In this document: positions 11,025-24,493 of the stretch, piece by piece
Position numbering within the stretch: position 1 is the stretch's first letter
Layout: each line of letters starts with the position of its first letter
NCBI GenBank assembly: GCA_037179385.1
Contig: CM074187.1
Location: 43,620,879-43,684,878, forward strand
Direction: 5' to 3'
DNA: 64,000 nucleotides
DNA from: Holothuria scabra
Lineage: Eukaryota > Echinodermata > Holothuroidea > Aspidochirotida > Holothuriidae
The notes under the pieces: generated by a model
The model's input: only the letters and a program-made list of their open reading frames with translations
What the model was told of the DNA's origin: nothing
Databases searched by the model: none
Position numbers and translations under genes: made by a program

Positions 11025-14000
11025 AATTGGCCTGATTTTGAGTTGAGGCAGATTACCAGTTATTACAAGTGTGAAGTTGATTGCAAATACGTCCAGCCTC
11101 AACTGCTGCCATCAGACGCTCAAAAATTGTAATCTGCAATCGTTCTAAACTTTCCTAGAATATTGATTTGTAACGTTATAGGCTAGGATTTATTACTAAA
11201 CGAGTTAACGTTTATAGCGCTAGACTATAGGCCTAGGTAACTGACATAAGTTACTGACTAAATTGGGACTAACAGTACACACATAAATGCCTAACAGTAG
11301 GGTGAGCCTATAGTCCTGTTCAAGTAACTATAAGCTGCCTATACAGGTGTAACCTTCAGGACCTAGCCTGCTGTGTATATGATTATGTCCACATGTGAAG
11401 CTAAACCTGTCAGTTCAAAAGTGTCCATATCATAGGCCCAGGACTTTTGCAGGGCAGGATCAGATAATTAGGTGGATGTGCACTGTTTAACAAGTCTGGC
11501 GTGTCAATGAATAGTGTGTAACAGATTTTGCTACAGCCTGCTAAACTGTAATCTAGGTAGATTTTGTCAAGTGTTCTTTCTTTGGAGCACAGTCCAACAG
11601 ACTCCAAATAACATATTGGTATATTGGAAACATTGTTTAACAAACTAACAGTAAACATACATTAGTTTTAACATCCTATTACCTTGAACATACTCCTGTA
11701 AAATGAAACCACACATTGTAGGTCTTCATGGACAATGGAAAACAGATTGTAAATTTTTAACATTACTGTGGTGCTGAAATTTCTTTCAGTAAAAAAAAGG
11801 GATCTACGAATATTAATTAACAGCTTAATCATGGATTAACCGCTTAATCATGGACAATTTTGCCACTACAGTGTGCACCAGCACAGCAGTTTTAGAGGGG
11901 GTACACTATGAGCATGCACCCTTCCTATAAGTTCCAAACCCAGGTGAAAATTCCCATAAATCCCATTGGAAAAATAAATGGAGGTCCATAAATTCTAGCA
12001 GGTAGTTTCCCCCCTTGCCAGTTCGCCCCAAACCAGTTTGTCCCCAGAATATACCAGTTCACCCCTGGTGCTCACTAGTTTGACATGCCCTCAAAGACCT
12101 GTCAGTTTTCCCCCTCCCTTTCCATTGCTGACCAGTTTCCCCTAATCTATTTGCAGCAGTGTCCTTTCCAAAATAGTTATTGTTATTGCCAAAACAATGT
12201 TTATTAATTGAAATTTCTCATCCGCCTCTCTTTCAAGATGAAAAGAGGTTGATAACTTAACATGTTCATACATTCATATGTTCCCGCATGTTGTGTTTAT
12301 ATTTGAGTGACTTTGGTATTTAACTTGTTGATTATATTGTTGATGTACTTTCCCCAAGAAATTGTGACAGCAAGTGTCTAGGAACTCAAATCATAATATT
12401 ATTCAGGGCAGTAATTGATTCGAAACTTGCAATTAATTCCAATAAATGTTGCCAGAGTCAACCATCATATGATTGGTTGTTGGTATTGTTGATTGCCAAT
12501 GCAACTTCGTTCAAGTTGTTTTTGTCAGAATTTCATCAAATAAATGCTTTTGCTACAATATTAATAGAAACATTGTCTTGATGAACTAATGTATATTGTG
12601 GCAAGTGTTATAAAGTATGGTGTATTTGGGGGCGAAACAACTTCAACTTGGACGGAGGCAAACTGACAATGGCAAGGGCAGGCGAAACAACCGAGGCAAA
12701 CTGGTTGGGGCAAGCTGTGAAGGGGGTGAAACAACTGGTAACTTGAACCACATAAATGCTCAATTGGATCCCATTAAGGCTGGGTCACACCAAAGACTTT
12801 AAAAACCTGCCTGCTTCACTTGAGCCAATAAAATTGGTTGGAAATGGGTAGTAAAACTCCTTGTAACCTAACCTAACCCATTAAAAAGCATGCATTTGTG
12901 GCAAGGGGCAAAATAGCTGGGTTCACATAGCAATTTGCTATACCCAAGATTTGCCAGTTGCTAATCAATTCTAACTTTGATTGGCAAAAGTTGCAGTAGC
13001 CTACTTGCTAATACTAAATTGACATATGAAAGAAATATTAGGTGATTTTTAGTCAATTCACTAATCTTGTCCCTTGAATGGTTACAGTACCCTAGCGCCA
13101 GACCCACCAGGTTTCCCTTTGGCAGAGGTGACCAGGGGATACTCCCCCACCCGCCTTCTCCCCCAAATGCATCGAGTTATGCTTACAACTGTAAAGCACC
13201 GTATAGAGGTCATGCACCAATGTGACTGCCTTGCACCTTGTGCTATTTTTCCATCCAGGCGTCCATTGTACAATGTTTTCACTTGTTACACAGGTGCTGG
13301 GGTGCAGGGGTGTTGGTAACACTGTGCATGCATGTTCAGTTTCATCCAGTATGCCAAATTGAAATGTGCTAGTGTCATGTGCCTAAACTCTATAGGAGTA
13401 CTGGTACAAATCCTCAGCTTGAACTTGAAGCAACTTAGGCTAAGAGCAAAAAGACATAACCTAGGGTTAAGCTTTCTGCTTAATAAAAAAAAAAAGACCG
13501 TATACTGTAGAAACATCGATTGGCAGATAGAGGTAAACAGATTGTGCAGGATCAAAGGAAATGTTGCTCTACACTATTAACCCTAGTATTAAACTAATGA
13601 AGAGAAGGTTAGGCAATGAAAAAGGACATTGCAATTTAGCAAAAGTAATCTGGAAAAGATTTCAACAGAAAATGCAAACTTGCAGAGTAATGACAGGAGT
13701 GTCCAAGCTAAAGATGAATCATGTATTTAAAATAAGATAATGAGAAGACAGAGATCCTAGATAAAATTAAGTGATTAATGTTTTTACCTTTGAACCCCAG
13801 CATCCAGTTCCTTTTATTAAACTTCTTCAGATTGTTCATCATTTTTTGACAAGGTGATGAATTATTCTGATAATTTTAATTTTGGAGAAATGGGACACAG
13901 TTGATCTGAAAATTTTCAGGTCAAAGTTCTCTGCCTTTAACACATGAAGAGAAAATTAATTCCTTGCTAGATTTTTGCCAGTGTTGTCAATACCAATAGA

Positions 14001-14870
14001 CTAATATGAAAGTTAAAATAAATTTTGTGTTTGATTACGTGATAGAGATTACTTTTTTAAAAATTTGAAGTGATTGACTAAGTCACAACTTTGAGGTAGA
14101 GTGAATTAGACTGAACGAAGAATACTGATGACATTAAATTAGGAACACAAACTAAAATTGAATATGCTGATCCTTATAACTGCAAGCTACTAGATTTTTG
14201 TTAGCAGGGGGATTCTCCAGGACCTTGTGGATAACCCATTTAAAGGGTGAAAGAGGAAGGGGGAACCCCTCCCCTTTGCAAAATTTTGTAGTACTGTACA
14301 TGCATACTGTACCCTTACAGTAGGATGCTATCCTGGTGCATCATTTGAGGTCAATTTTGCACTTCTTTCATATGTGTATGGACATTGTAGATGTGTTTTT
14401 TCCATTGTTTGATTGTTGGTCCTGCCCCCCCCCTCCCAGCTTTGCTAATGTTGTAGGTGCTCAATTGAATTGTTCCCTGAACATCTATATGTCCAGACTG
14501 AAACTGAGAAAGTTATTAGAAGAAAGTTATCTGCAATGATATAATGATCCACACATGGAAGAAAGTTGATCAATGTGCAGATTTATTTAATTTCTGATGT
14601 CATTAAGAATAATTTCTCCTTTTTTATATCTTGAGTGCCTGGATGTCTTATTTACAGTATTGTTCCCTAAATAACTGCTGTCACAGTAGTGTTGTCATCA
14701 GAGACTCCCAAATGGTTGAAAAATATCTGTCTTTTTCTCATGGCTGTGTGCTACTGTAGGTTGTTAGTAATTTACAGGCTGTACTGTGTGCATGCTTGCA
14801 TGGTACCACACAATACTAGTATGGAATTACATAGATCACTGTGACTCTGTGAACTGTTGTATTGTTTTTG
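11025..14870. other. AT-rich non-coding stretch, one SINE fragment
   Basis: No exon-like stretch with good borders was found. A SINE tail fragment lies at 12779-12885. A few TATATGCAT-type words and C/T runs (14420-14440) have no clear meaning. Confidence 0.5.
12779..12885 (+). repeat. SINE fragment
   Basis: GCTGGGTCACACCAAAGACTT, then AATTGGTTGGAAATGGGTAG and a CCTAACCTAACC end match the SINE at 27891-28150 with its centre missing. Confidence 0.55.
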
Positions 14871-15130
14871 GCTGAGGTCAAAGGTCATCTGGGGTCATCG
14901 GGAGTCAAAGTCTCAAAATCTTGTTAAAGCGATATCTCGAGATGTCTGTCTATCTATCTATGTATGTCTTTTGTGGAGGTCAAAAGTGCATCTGGAATAA
15001 TAAAATTATTTTTTGAACATACTCTTTATAACATTTGAGTGAAAAGATAATGGTGAATGATGGCAAATTTGAAACAGTACATTTATGTATCATCGAAACC
15101 TCAATGGATTTTTGCATTCTGGTTCTCTTT
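14865..15130 (+). repeat. AGGTCA-bearing dispersed repeat, single unit
   Basis: Contains AGGTCAAAGGTCA (14875-14887), GGGGTCATCGGGAGTCAAAG and CGATATCTCGAGAT, the same order as the arrays at 40190-41220 and 60360-60850. The end (about 15000-15130) matches 41105-41240, including TTTTTGCATTCTG. Confidence 0.65.
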
Positions 15131-15370
15131 TAAATAAACATTTAATAGCCTTGCTTCAACCAATCTATGTACAGCTATATAAATGAAGTTTGGAAATCTT
15201 CACAAGTTGAAACGGTTTTGGCTCCAAGGCTGGCAGACATTGGTGTTTTTGTAGTGATCAGCTGAATGTATACACTTGGCCTGCTCTGAGAGCTATACCA
15301 CCCCCTGACACTTCCCAACACCTTCTGGGCTGGGGTAGTAGAGACCACTCTGAGAAACACCAGTGTGGGC

Positions 15371-15699
15371 TTTAAAGGCCAAATTTTTTCACCCAAACAT
15401 CCTCCTAACTCCTAACCTTCTTACTTAAGCTCCCCCCCCCCCCCACCCGACACTTGTCTGAAATTCATCCTCATCCATACACAGTCTCAGTTTATTGCTT
15501 CAGGGTGAGTAAAAAAGGTCATCATGTATAAAAAAAAAGACTCTCAATACATACACTGAGTTCATCGTGTGTGATAAATATAAGCTTCGGTATTCTGCAT
15601 TGTTTGAATTAACTGTCAATTAAAGAGCTGAGCCAATTGAGAATTTCGGTTAACCGCTATCAGAATTGTAGTTTGGGGTGAGAGGATTGGTCCTTTAAG
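15371..15699. mobile_element. MITE of the CTCTCACCCCAAAC family
   Basis: Starts TTTAAAGGCCAAATTTTTTC and ends GTTTGGGGTGAGAGGATTGG then TCCTTTAA, giving terminal inverted repeats next to TTTAAA-like duplications. Related copies: 19276-19581, 50212-50432, 55429-55840, and a fragment at 26009-26102. Confidence 0.65.
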
Positions 15700-17631
15700 G
15701 CATTTTAACTACAAGTGTTGCTTTGGATGAATAATCATTTTTATATTTTGGTAATCTCAACAGATCAGCCATGCCTCTTTCAACAGTGCCCCTGTGGTTT
15801 TCATTAATCAAGGAATTGGACATAAATCATCTGGTTCTGATTGGTTTTATCCTTTACAGGCCCATGTATGGCCACTTTTGGGATATATATGCAGCTGCTG
15901 TTTGGTAGTACCAATGGTACATTGGTGCTATTGAAAACAAATTTCAGTGGGGATGAAGCCTCCCTTGCCCTTCCTTGCCCCTCTTGAAATTTTAACAAGC
16001 TGTAGGATATCAAAAGACAAGGCCTGGACCCAACTGTAGATTCTGCTATTTGTACCATGAGAACCTTCTCTTGGGTTTTGTTAAATAAATCATAAGTGGT
16101 AATGATTGGTGGTAACCAATTTTTGAAGCTCTTTCATTTCATTACCATAGGACCACTGTTTCCTCTAAAAACTACAGTATTCATTTGGTCAGTGCACTCA
16201 ATATGAGAAAAAATTTACTCATGAGAAATGTCAGTTTTGTGGAGAATTAAACCCTCTTTTTTCATTTTGTCCCACAAACACCAGTGTGTCAAAATTGGCC
16301 CATAGCAGCTTAGTGAAAACACTGCATAGAGCAACCATTCAATGAGGTAAAAGCAACTCCTATGAAATCCAAGAGTCTGTGTTACCTTTGATTCCTAAGA
16401 TAATGTAACTAAGATCTGTCAATCTCAAAACCAACTGCTCAAAATCAACTGCCTTTGTGCTTGATGCTAGTCAGCATGAGCAATGGAGTAGGGAAAACAA
16501 GCCAGTGCGCCAAAACCTCGAAAAAAGGATGTGGTCAACCTTCTGTACCTGACTTACACTGAATTTTAAAACCTCATCTAGCAGGGGCATGATTCTGGGG
16601 AGACAAGAATTGTCCCCAATCGAACTATTGTGGGAAAGCACATTATGTCTCCCCTTCCCCCTATTGTTCAAGCAGATATAAAAAAAAACAGACAGAATAA
16701 ACAAAATGTTATACTGTGGTACTGTATTTGAGAATGTCAATTTGAGCATTATGTGGTTGTCAATGTGAGTAGGTATGTGCAAGAATTCTGCCAGAAACAT
16801 CACAAAAAAAAAAAAAGGTGAGGGATTTTAGTACTGCCAAACACCAAGTCCAAATTGTTGGTGTCCTAGTCTAAAGGTAGGAGTGGGTTCAGGGGGACAA
16901 GTGCTTGCTTGCAAAAGCTTGCAAAAACAAGGCCCCTGTAAGGTGTAGTTTAAAGGGTTTTAAAGGCCAATTTATTTGTGTAAATTCAAACATTGCTACA
17001 AAAGTGCATTCTTTTTCATTAAGAAAACAAGATGTTAACAATTTTTGATAATTTACTATTTTTTGGGAAATGAAAACTGGGGAGTATATCCACCTTTTTC
17101 TGGTAAAGGATGGGGGCAAACACACTGATGTTTGCCTTTGTGTGTTTATGTGTTCACTTGTTTTGTTTATAAAAGAGTTCAGTCAGGTACATGATCTAGG
17201 GTTTCTGGCTGCTGGAAAATTTTTGTCCACCAATGCACAAACCAGATCAATAACCCTTTGAAGTATAAATTAACAAACTAAATTAAAACCAATCAATGAT
17301 GAAACAGACTTATTTAGCTGTTTGCATATATTTCTTCTTACCATGATTGGATGCTGACGTCACAGTTGTGACATTCTTTTTTTCATGTTGTGGAATTACC
17401 AGCCATAGTAATTAACTTTTTTAAGTTTTGGCACAATACCTGCCTGCTCATGATTTTCTTTGATTTTTTTCACAGTTTGTTGATTGCCATTTTATTGTTT
17501 ACTTTCCTCTGGTGTGTCTTTGTCTTAGATTGATAGTTCAAATTTGGTCAGTTAGAATACAATACCTGGCTTGGCAGACTGGCCATAGCTCTCTGGTCAG
17601 TTTTAACAATTACTTTTCTAATCTTTGGCAG
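15700..17631. other. Non-coding stretch, no gene seen
   Basis: A SINE fragment lies at 16453-16540 (GTGCTTGATGCTAG, AGCAATGGAGTAGGG). No exon recognised. Confidence 0.5.
16453..16540 (+). repeat. SINE fragment
   Basis: Matches the middle of the SINE at 27891: AGCAATGGAGTAGGG, AACAAGCCAGTG, CTCGAAAAAAGG. Confidence 0.5.
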
Positions 17632-17750
17632 ATGGTGGAGGGAATTAGTTCACAATGGTGGTATTGGTTGCTATGATGTAGTGGAAGTAGGAGTTACCAA
17701 GACAAGGCTCAAGATGAAGATGCAACATTTCTCTTTCACAAACTAACCAG
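17632..17750 (+). other. Possible 5' non-coding exon
   Basis: A 119-nt stretch bounded by a good acceptor (ctttggcag) and a near-consensus donor (CCAG|GTGAGT). The ATG at its first base meets TGA after 14 codons, and the other frames also close before the donor, so it is not coding toward the EML exons. A 5' untranslated exon of the downstream gene is the simplest reading. Confidence 0.25.
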
Positions 17751-19275
17751 GTGAGTGATTGGAAATTAGAAATCATATATTATATAATATTATTTTTGGC
17801 AGTAGACTGGCTGGTAGGTAGTTTTGCATAGAAGTGAATGTAATATATGTTATGCCCCATAAATTGGTTGGATTTTTTTGTACTGGAGTTTTATAATTTT
17901 AGTTGCCTTGTTGAAATAAAATGTTTTTAGAGTTTGAAGACAGCTGCAGTATTGAGAAGACTCAGAACCACCCAAAATTTTTTAAGTTTAAAGGTTTCAC
18001 CCTTGAAATTTCCAGAATTGGTATGGAAATGCCAAAAACTTCAAGAGATTAACAGTTTACCCTCCCCACCCTTAGAAAATATCTCAGTGAAAGTACTGTG
18101 TCTGTAATTCTAGGACTTTGCTCAGAATTACTGTATGTTTGGGCAAAGAGTTCTCATGATCAGCCTTTTTTGGTTGCCATATCTCCTTTAAACAGAGCTT
18201 TCAACTATTTCAATAATTTAAAACACATATGTAACATCAGAGTATTATGTTGAGAAACTGAGCACCTAAAGTTCAGTAATAAACAGTACTATATGGCATA
18301 TTTCTACTGTAAGGTGGGCAGAGTTGTTGCAATGTCCCTGAGAATTTTCCAGCTTTTAAGAAATCTATTATTGGCATCAATGATAAGAAAAACCAATGCA
18401 GTCATGATGACTTATGTGTGTATGTTTTTTTTGTGACACTTTGTTCGTTAGCACAATATCTCAAGACAGGAATGTCTGTCAGTTTGCAAACTTTGTACAT
18501 ACTGTAGATGCCCCATATTTAGAGGATTCCTATTGTTTCTGGTAGAAGAGGTCCTTTTTTAAAATCTTGACAAGACACCTAGCACAGTCCCATACCCAGC
18601 TGCCTGCCATCCACATTACAGATTTAGCTCCCTTGAAACCTGGACAAACTTAATCATGCCCTTGATATCCTTGCTTGTTGAACAACTGACAAAAGCCACA
18701 TTGTAAGTGATTTCATGGTCTATTGAGCACCTATTGTTGTTTACGGGTTTCTATTGACCAAGTCATAACGTCCACTTTTCAAGGGGCAAAATTTTCTAAT
18801 GCAACCAGTCACCAATGCAGCCATGAGAGACATGTCACTGATGATAGAAAAGGTTGAAGTACAGTAGCTAGCTATTGCATGTGCTAGCTTTTCTTTGTGG
18901 TGAACAAGAATTCAAGCAAGATCTATGCAACCAGCAAAAAAAGATACTGTACAGTACAGTAGACCTATTTCTTGTGAATTTGTTTTGAATTTATTGTTTG
19001 GTCACCATGACCCATTCATTACCTACATTTTGCTTAAAAAGAAATGTTTTCTTCTCCACTTATTGTCACTTTAGCATCTGCTATCCAAACATTGTAAGAC
19101 TGTGGTATGCTTAGGCCTATAATGTTCAAAATAGAATGCCGTATTGAGGCCTTTTTCCAATCAGGGGATTTTTGCATGTGTCAAGGATCAGTGGAACAAC
19201 AGAAATGAGATGCCCAGAATTGGCATCAGTCAGTGAAGGTGAAGGTGAAGGTGAAGGTGAACAACTGCCCCTCAT
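17751..19275. other. Non-coding stretch, no gene seen
   Basis: Holds a partial AGGTCA-family repeat relic (about 18420-18550, ATATCTCAAGACAGGAA, GATGCCCCATATTTAG) and a GGTGAA hexanucleotide run at 19231-19262. No exon recognised. Confidence 0.45.
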
Positions 19276-19581
19276 TTTAAAGGGCCAAACCTCTCACCCC
19301 AAACTACAATTTTGGTACAGGGGTACCAAAATTCTCAATTGGCTCAGCTATTTTATTGACAGCTAATTAAAACAATGCAGAGTACCAAAACTTATATTAC
19401 GCAGCATGAGCTATACTGAGAGTGTTTTGGTTACATAAATTGAGTTTTTCTATACTCACCTTGAAACAATAAACTGAGATTGTATCTGGATGAGGATGAA
19501 CTTCAGACAATTTTAGGAGGGGCTTAAGTAAGAAGGTTAGGAGAATTGGTACTGTTTAGGGTGAGAGATCTGAGCCTTTAA
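19276..19581. mobile_element. MITE of the CTCTCACCCCAAAC family
   Basis: Starts TTTAAAGGGCCAAACCTCTC and ends TTTAGGGTGAGAGATCTGAG then CCTTTAA. This is the clearest full-length copy (about 305 bp). It shares GGATGAGGATGAACTTCAGA and GGGGCTTAAGTAAGAAGGTT with the others. Confidence 0.7.
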
Positions 19582-19934
19582 TGTCAAATTTTCAGGTAAA
19601 AGCAACTTGCAGTTTCAAGCTCTTCATGATATTATGAAGATGTGTAGGTCTTTTGCTTCGATGATCAGCCCTCGCTCTGCGGCCCCTGGTCTTGCAGGAG
19701 TACAATGGTGGCCAATAAAGGTTTAATTGCCATAGTTATGAAAATAATTTTGGCTGCCTATGACAAATTCAAGTTGACATGGACATGCCCTAGTACATAT
19801 GGTAGGATATCATTCAGTAAATTATGTAACAGGAATTACCAGGAGTTACAAACTTTGGAGGATATAGTGTAGTTGTGAAATTTTAATTCTGTGAGCTCCT
19901 GTATTTTTATGAAACCCTGTGGGATACTATTACT

Positions 19935-20180
19935 TCAAAAGGTCAACAGCAGTCCCCGAAAACTTATTTTGAAGCAACAGCTAAATCTCACAAATTTCTT
20001 CTTATTTCTCTTCAAAGTATCTTTCATCATATTTTAGGGCTTGAGAAGTGCATATTCAAGGTAGACCAAGAAGAAATTTGAGAAGAAAAAATATTGTCAC
20101 ATGACTCTCAACAGCCAATCATAAAACAGGACGTTCTACTACACTACTTCAAGTTGGGACAACTGCTCTTGCCCTTTAAA
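19935..20180. mobile_element. TTAA-type MITE (GCAAGAGCAGTC family)
   Basis: Ends GGTCAACAGCAGTCCCC… and …ACTGCTCTTGCCCTTTAA form terminal inverted repeats. The body contains TCTTATTTCTCTTCAAAGTA, CATATTCAAGGTAGACCAAG and AGCCAATCATAAAACAGGAC. Related copies lie near 23021, 25735, 32790, 42225, 45855, 56899 and 61786. Confidence 0.7.
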
Positions 20181-20728
20181 TATATAATATAGGAAAGTTT
20201 GTGTTATTAAAATGGCAAAAACTTGGAGATTTAATTGAAAAGTTCCTGTCTGTCACATATTTGCTTGCTGTCATGGTAACAATTTAACAAACTTTCTGTA
20301 AGAGTATTTGTTTTATCTTCATTGATCTATTGAATTTTTCAGGAATTTCTTCTCTCAAATAGAAATTAAGCCTTGAACCTTAGTCCCTAAAAATTGTGGA
20401 ATTTCATGACTTAGATGTTTGTGAAATGAAAAAGAAAAGTTAATATTGAACAGAGAGTTTTTGTAGTGCAGTTTATAATTAAAGTGCATTGGAAATTGAA
20501 TAGTGAGATGACCGTTCTGTGAGTACGGAGACCTGTAGGAATGATCAGTTTGAAAGTTAATACAAGTGAATTGAAATTAGAGATGGTATGTTATTAGAGT
20601 GAGTTTGCTTACAGAGGTGTGGTTTTCACATGTTTTGAGGAGTAAATTCAGAGCTAAGCTTGCTGAACAATTTGAAAAACTGTGACATTAATAAATGTCC
20701 AAAGAAGGGATTTAACAAGAGTAAAAAT

Positions 20729-20785
20729 ATGGCATTAGTGATGAATAATTGGACTAGAAGGTTGTCAGGAGATCTCCTTGCTGAG
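20729..20785 (+). CDS. Possible alternative first coding exon of EML
   Basis: ATG with 19 open codons ending in a strong GAG|GTGAGT donor in phase 0, the phase required by the exon at 27632. The peptide starts MALVMNNWTRRL. It could be an alternative promoter's first exon. The evidence is only the start, frame and donor, and such short stretches occur by chance in long introns. Confidence 0.25.
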
Positions 20786-21339
20786 GTGAGTTTAATTGAG
20801 TCACATTTGTTTAAAGCTGTTTAGTAGCAGACAGTGAATTAGGTCTTCTCCTAATTAAGGGTCTTTTCTTTAGGGGACAGTTTTGTGTTTCCCGTATATT
20901 TGTTCTACATTATTAAATTACTAAACTAAGGTAAACCATTGTCTGTTTTTGTTTAGCGTAGGGAGGAATGCAAGACGTCACTTTCTTAAACTTGTCAAAC
21001 CAAAAATTAAAACATCAGTACTGTCAGTAGAATTTCTTTACCTGCAGTGAATTATAGCTAGACAGTGGAGTCCATTGCCTGAGTATTTTATCAAAGCAAG
21101 TTCTGTTCACACTTTAATAACAAAAGTTTGATAAGCCCAGACATTGGATCAACAAACTGGGAATGTTTGATTATCACAAAGTTTCAAAGAATTTGTAAGC
21201 CTTTGTTCACTGGCAACTCGCTGCTGGTACAGTACTAATGCAGTGACCTAACCGTGATTCTTTTTAATGAGTGATGAAAATACCACTACATCATAACTGA
21301 TGATGAAGGGTCTTCTGGATATTCATAAGATTTTTTTAA

Positions 21340-21615
21340 TTCATTTTATTCATAAAGGTCAATGTTCATATTGGTTCTTTAGTCGTAAGGTTCACTATTC
21401 ATAGGGTTCACCATTCATAATCATTTAAAAGGTTCATTGTTCATAAGGTTCATTTTTCAAAATAAATAGGGTTCGTTTTTTGAAAAAGAAAAAGACGGTC
21501 AATATCCATAAATTGGAAAAAAGGTTTGATGTTCATAATTCAGCCAAAATAAAAAAGGGTTTGTTTTTCATAGCTAGAAAAAGAATTTCAATATACATAC
21601 ATTCGGTAACAGGAA
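21340..21615 (+). repeat. Degenerate minisatellite (GGTTCA..TTCATAA)n
   Basis: Words such as AAGGTTCATTGTTCATAAGG repeat with drift for about 270 bp (for example near 21356, 21385, 21404, 21430, 21470, 21520). Confidence 0.65.
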
Positions 21616-22160
21616 AAGGGGTTCAATAGTCATAATAAGCAAAGAGGGCATTTTCCCAATTTAACGGCATGCTGAGTCTTGTGGAAGGGGAACACATCCT
21701 TAAAATTTTCAAGGATGGTAGGCCAATGTCCTGTATGCACCATGTTGATGGCATTTTCTTTTATTATGTATAGATTAGTTGTAATTGGCGGTTCAAACAG
21801 ACAAGTCAAACTTTGGGGAAAGAATTATGACTAGTGAAATTTAGTCTCAGTTATGAACAAGGAACCCTTTTTGTTGTCCATAGTGGAACACAAATGCTGA
21901 TGATAACAGTTTCCTCCCCACTGCTTTTTTCTGCTTGATTAAACCAACAAACTGGCAAACACACAGCTTAAAGTAAAGTGCTGCGGCTGGCCCAAGGACT
22001 CGACCATTCCACATTTCCACACAGGGTGTTTATTTCTCAGTTAGTTTTTAAAAAAGCCATTTTGCCTACAAAAATAGCTGCCTCTGTCTCGACTTTCTGT
22101 ATTCCCACCATTTTTTCACAAACTTATGTTATCTCTGAAGTAAGAATCTCCATTGTTCAT

Positions 22161-22213
22161 AGCCATCTTGTAAATGAATAGAGCAATTTGCTCTATTCAT
22201 TTACAAGATGGCT
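22161..22213. repeat. Perfect 53-bp palindrome
   Basis: Arms 22161-22186 and 22188-22213 are exact complements over 26 bp (start AGCCATCTTGTAAATGAATA) with a single T between. Confidence 0.95.
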
Positions 22214-22344
22214 AACAAACAACATGGTTTGTGAAACAGTTAGCAACAATCACATGTCCAACTGCACAGCATAAAGACCCTACACATATATATACAATAC
22301 CTATAGTCAGTGAACAAAGATACTGCACAAACATGAATGATATG

Positions 22345-22890
22345 CACTTGAAAGAACAGTGCAGAGCCAGATTTATTTTTGACATGGTGCATTCTGGTGA
22401 AATTTTTATTCATAACCCACATTCAGTTGTCCAAATACAAATTGATAGCTGCAAATTTTTCATGTAGAATTAACTTGAAGCAAGCAGGTTTGAGTCATAG
22501 CTTCACATTGTTGGCCAATGTTTTGTTTATTAATTAATAATTTTTTTTTTATTAATTATTTACCACCAATTTTATGCATTAACTGATATATTGATGCCAA
22601 TCAGGGTAAGTACATCCTGAGCAATATAATTTTAAAAACTTCATATGGCTTTAGTACTAAGGCATTCCTGTTCATTCTCAGTCAGATTAAGTAAAAAAAA
22701 GAAAAATAGAGCATGATTGATCCAACAATCTTAATTCATGACTACATTTGCTCGCTTCAAGTTTACTTTTCACGGAAAATGTGTCAACTTCAGTTGCTAA
22801 TATCTCCGTGTCAAGAACTGAAACATGGGAAATAAATGAAATTTTCTCTAGAATACTAAGTATATTTTAATTTTAACATATCAAACATAT
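22345..22890. mobile_element. Fold-back repeat, copy 1
   Basis: The left part (about 22360-22500: GTGCATTCTGGTGAAATTTT, AACTTGAAGCAAGCAGG) is an inverted match of the right part (about 22735-22870: CTCGCTTCAAGTT, AATGTGTCAACTTCAG, TGGGAAATAAATGAAATTTT). A second copy, in the other orientation, is at 52295-52815. Confidence 0.6.
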
Positions 22891-23020
22891 ATTTTGTTCT
22901 TGGTCTATTGACATTTTAAGCCTGTGTAAGGCTGCATGAAAATTGATCCTGTAACATCCAATTTACCACATGTCAATTGATATGAAATTTGCAAGAGGAG
23001 GTAGAACTGTTTGTTTGACT

Positions 23021-23270
23021 CAGAAGGCAAGAGCAGTCACCACAATGTGAAGTACTCTAGTAGACTGTGTTGTTTCATGATTGGCTGCTGAGATTCATGT
23101 GACAACAATTTTTCCCTTCAAATGTGAAAGTTACTAGAAATAAATGCTTAGTTCACCTTGAATATGCAATTTTGAAGTTGCAAAATATGATGAAAGACAA
23201 GTTAAAGAGAAATGAGACAAAAATTGCTTTTGCTTCAAAATTATTTGGGGACTGCTTTGGTCCTTTAATT
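23021..23270. mobile_element. TTAA-type MITE (GCAAGAGCAGTC family)
   Basis: Starts GGCAAGAGCAGTCACC, contains TGTTTCATGATTGGCTGCTG and GAATATGCAATTTTGAAG, ends GGGGACTGCTTTGGTCCTTTAA. Reverse orientation relative to 19935. Confidence 0.7.
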
Positions 23271-24493
23271 AAATGATATTGTATCCATGGTTTTGACTAC
23301 CCCTCTGGGCTCGGGTAGTAGAATATGACCACAATATTCCCGTCTGTCGTAAGAGGCAACTAAAGGGAAACCAAACGTGAACATAAATTTGAACTTTGAA
23401 CTTTTTATCTAGTTGACTGACACTATATAACACATTCGTGTTGGTGTGTCATTAGATATTATCTAACTAACTAATGAACTGCATGGTGTATTGACTCATT
23501 TTTGGTCCAGAGTTATCATGTTCAGTTCCTCATCTGGTTACACGTCTTTAAACAGTTTAGTCCCCAAGAATATGGTCATTGTTCCTCAGTATTGGCCAGA
23601 AATTGACAATCTAGTTTTGAGGTTCAAGTTTATATTGAATCAATTTCAATTTTATGGAAAAAAAATTGGAAATAGAACAGTGTCAGAGTTAGGCTCTGTA
23701 CTGTTTTTGTTTTCTATGGTGACACCTGATTTCTTTGCTCCCACTGACCTTTGATGGAAAAGCTGTGTATAATGTTTTGAAAGCAGTACAGAGTATTGTC
23801 TTACATCTCAGCAGCTGTACTTGAAATTTATACCATGCAGATACCAGATAGCAAGAAACTAATTTTCTGCTTGAATGAACAATAGATCATTGTTTGTCTA
23901 CTTTCCCAGAAAAGTAATAAGATACAAGGTTAGATGTAGAAGAAACATTTTCACTTCAGTTTTGACTTACATTTTACAACATCAGCCAAGTTCTGATTCT
24001 CTGAGAAAGTGGATGTCGTGTCTAAATTTCCTTTTCTGTACTCACTGAGTATTTTTTGGAAGTTTTTATTTTTATTTTTGCTGAATGACATTCTGAACCA
24101 AGTTAGGTTGGTGAAACTGACCAACCATGAAGGATAAGCCCATATCCTTTACAGCTGCATGTATACTTCTGTATACTGGTACAATTAGATGCAGTGTTTT
24201 GTGTCATGTGACACTGGATCCATGCACTGACCTCATCAGAGCAGTCTTTTTGAAAGGTTCTTGTTTTGTTTGGCTGAAGTACAAACTTCAGTTGTAAGAA
24301 TTGTTTGGTATGGTGTACATCAGAATCAGTAAATTTCAGGTCCCTTGGAATTATGGATCTTACATCCCTTCTCAGCTTTGATTAGGGAAGATGTTTTCTT
24401 TTTGAATAATTTGGAAATGTTTTCCTAGTTTTGGAACTTAAGCAAATGTGAAACATATTTCTGCTGGAGTACTTGTTCTTTCCATTTTAAAAA
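23271..24493. other. Non-coding stretch upstream of EML exon 1, no clear promoter
   Basis: No TATA box, CpG island or exon with support was seen. A promoter for exon 1 may lie here, but nothing in the sequence decides it. Confidence 0.4.

Noticed and set aside
13074..13322. Overlapping open frames on both strands near 13.1-13.3 kb
   Set aside because: No homology, no splice support, and mutual overlap on both strands points to chance.
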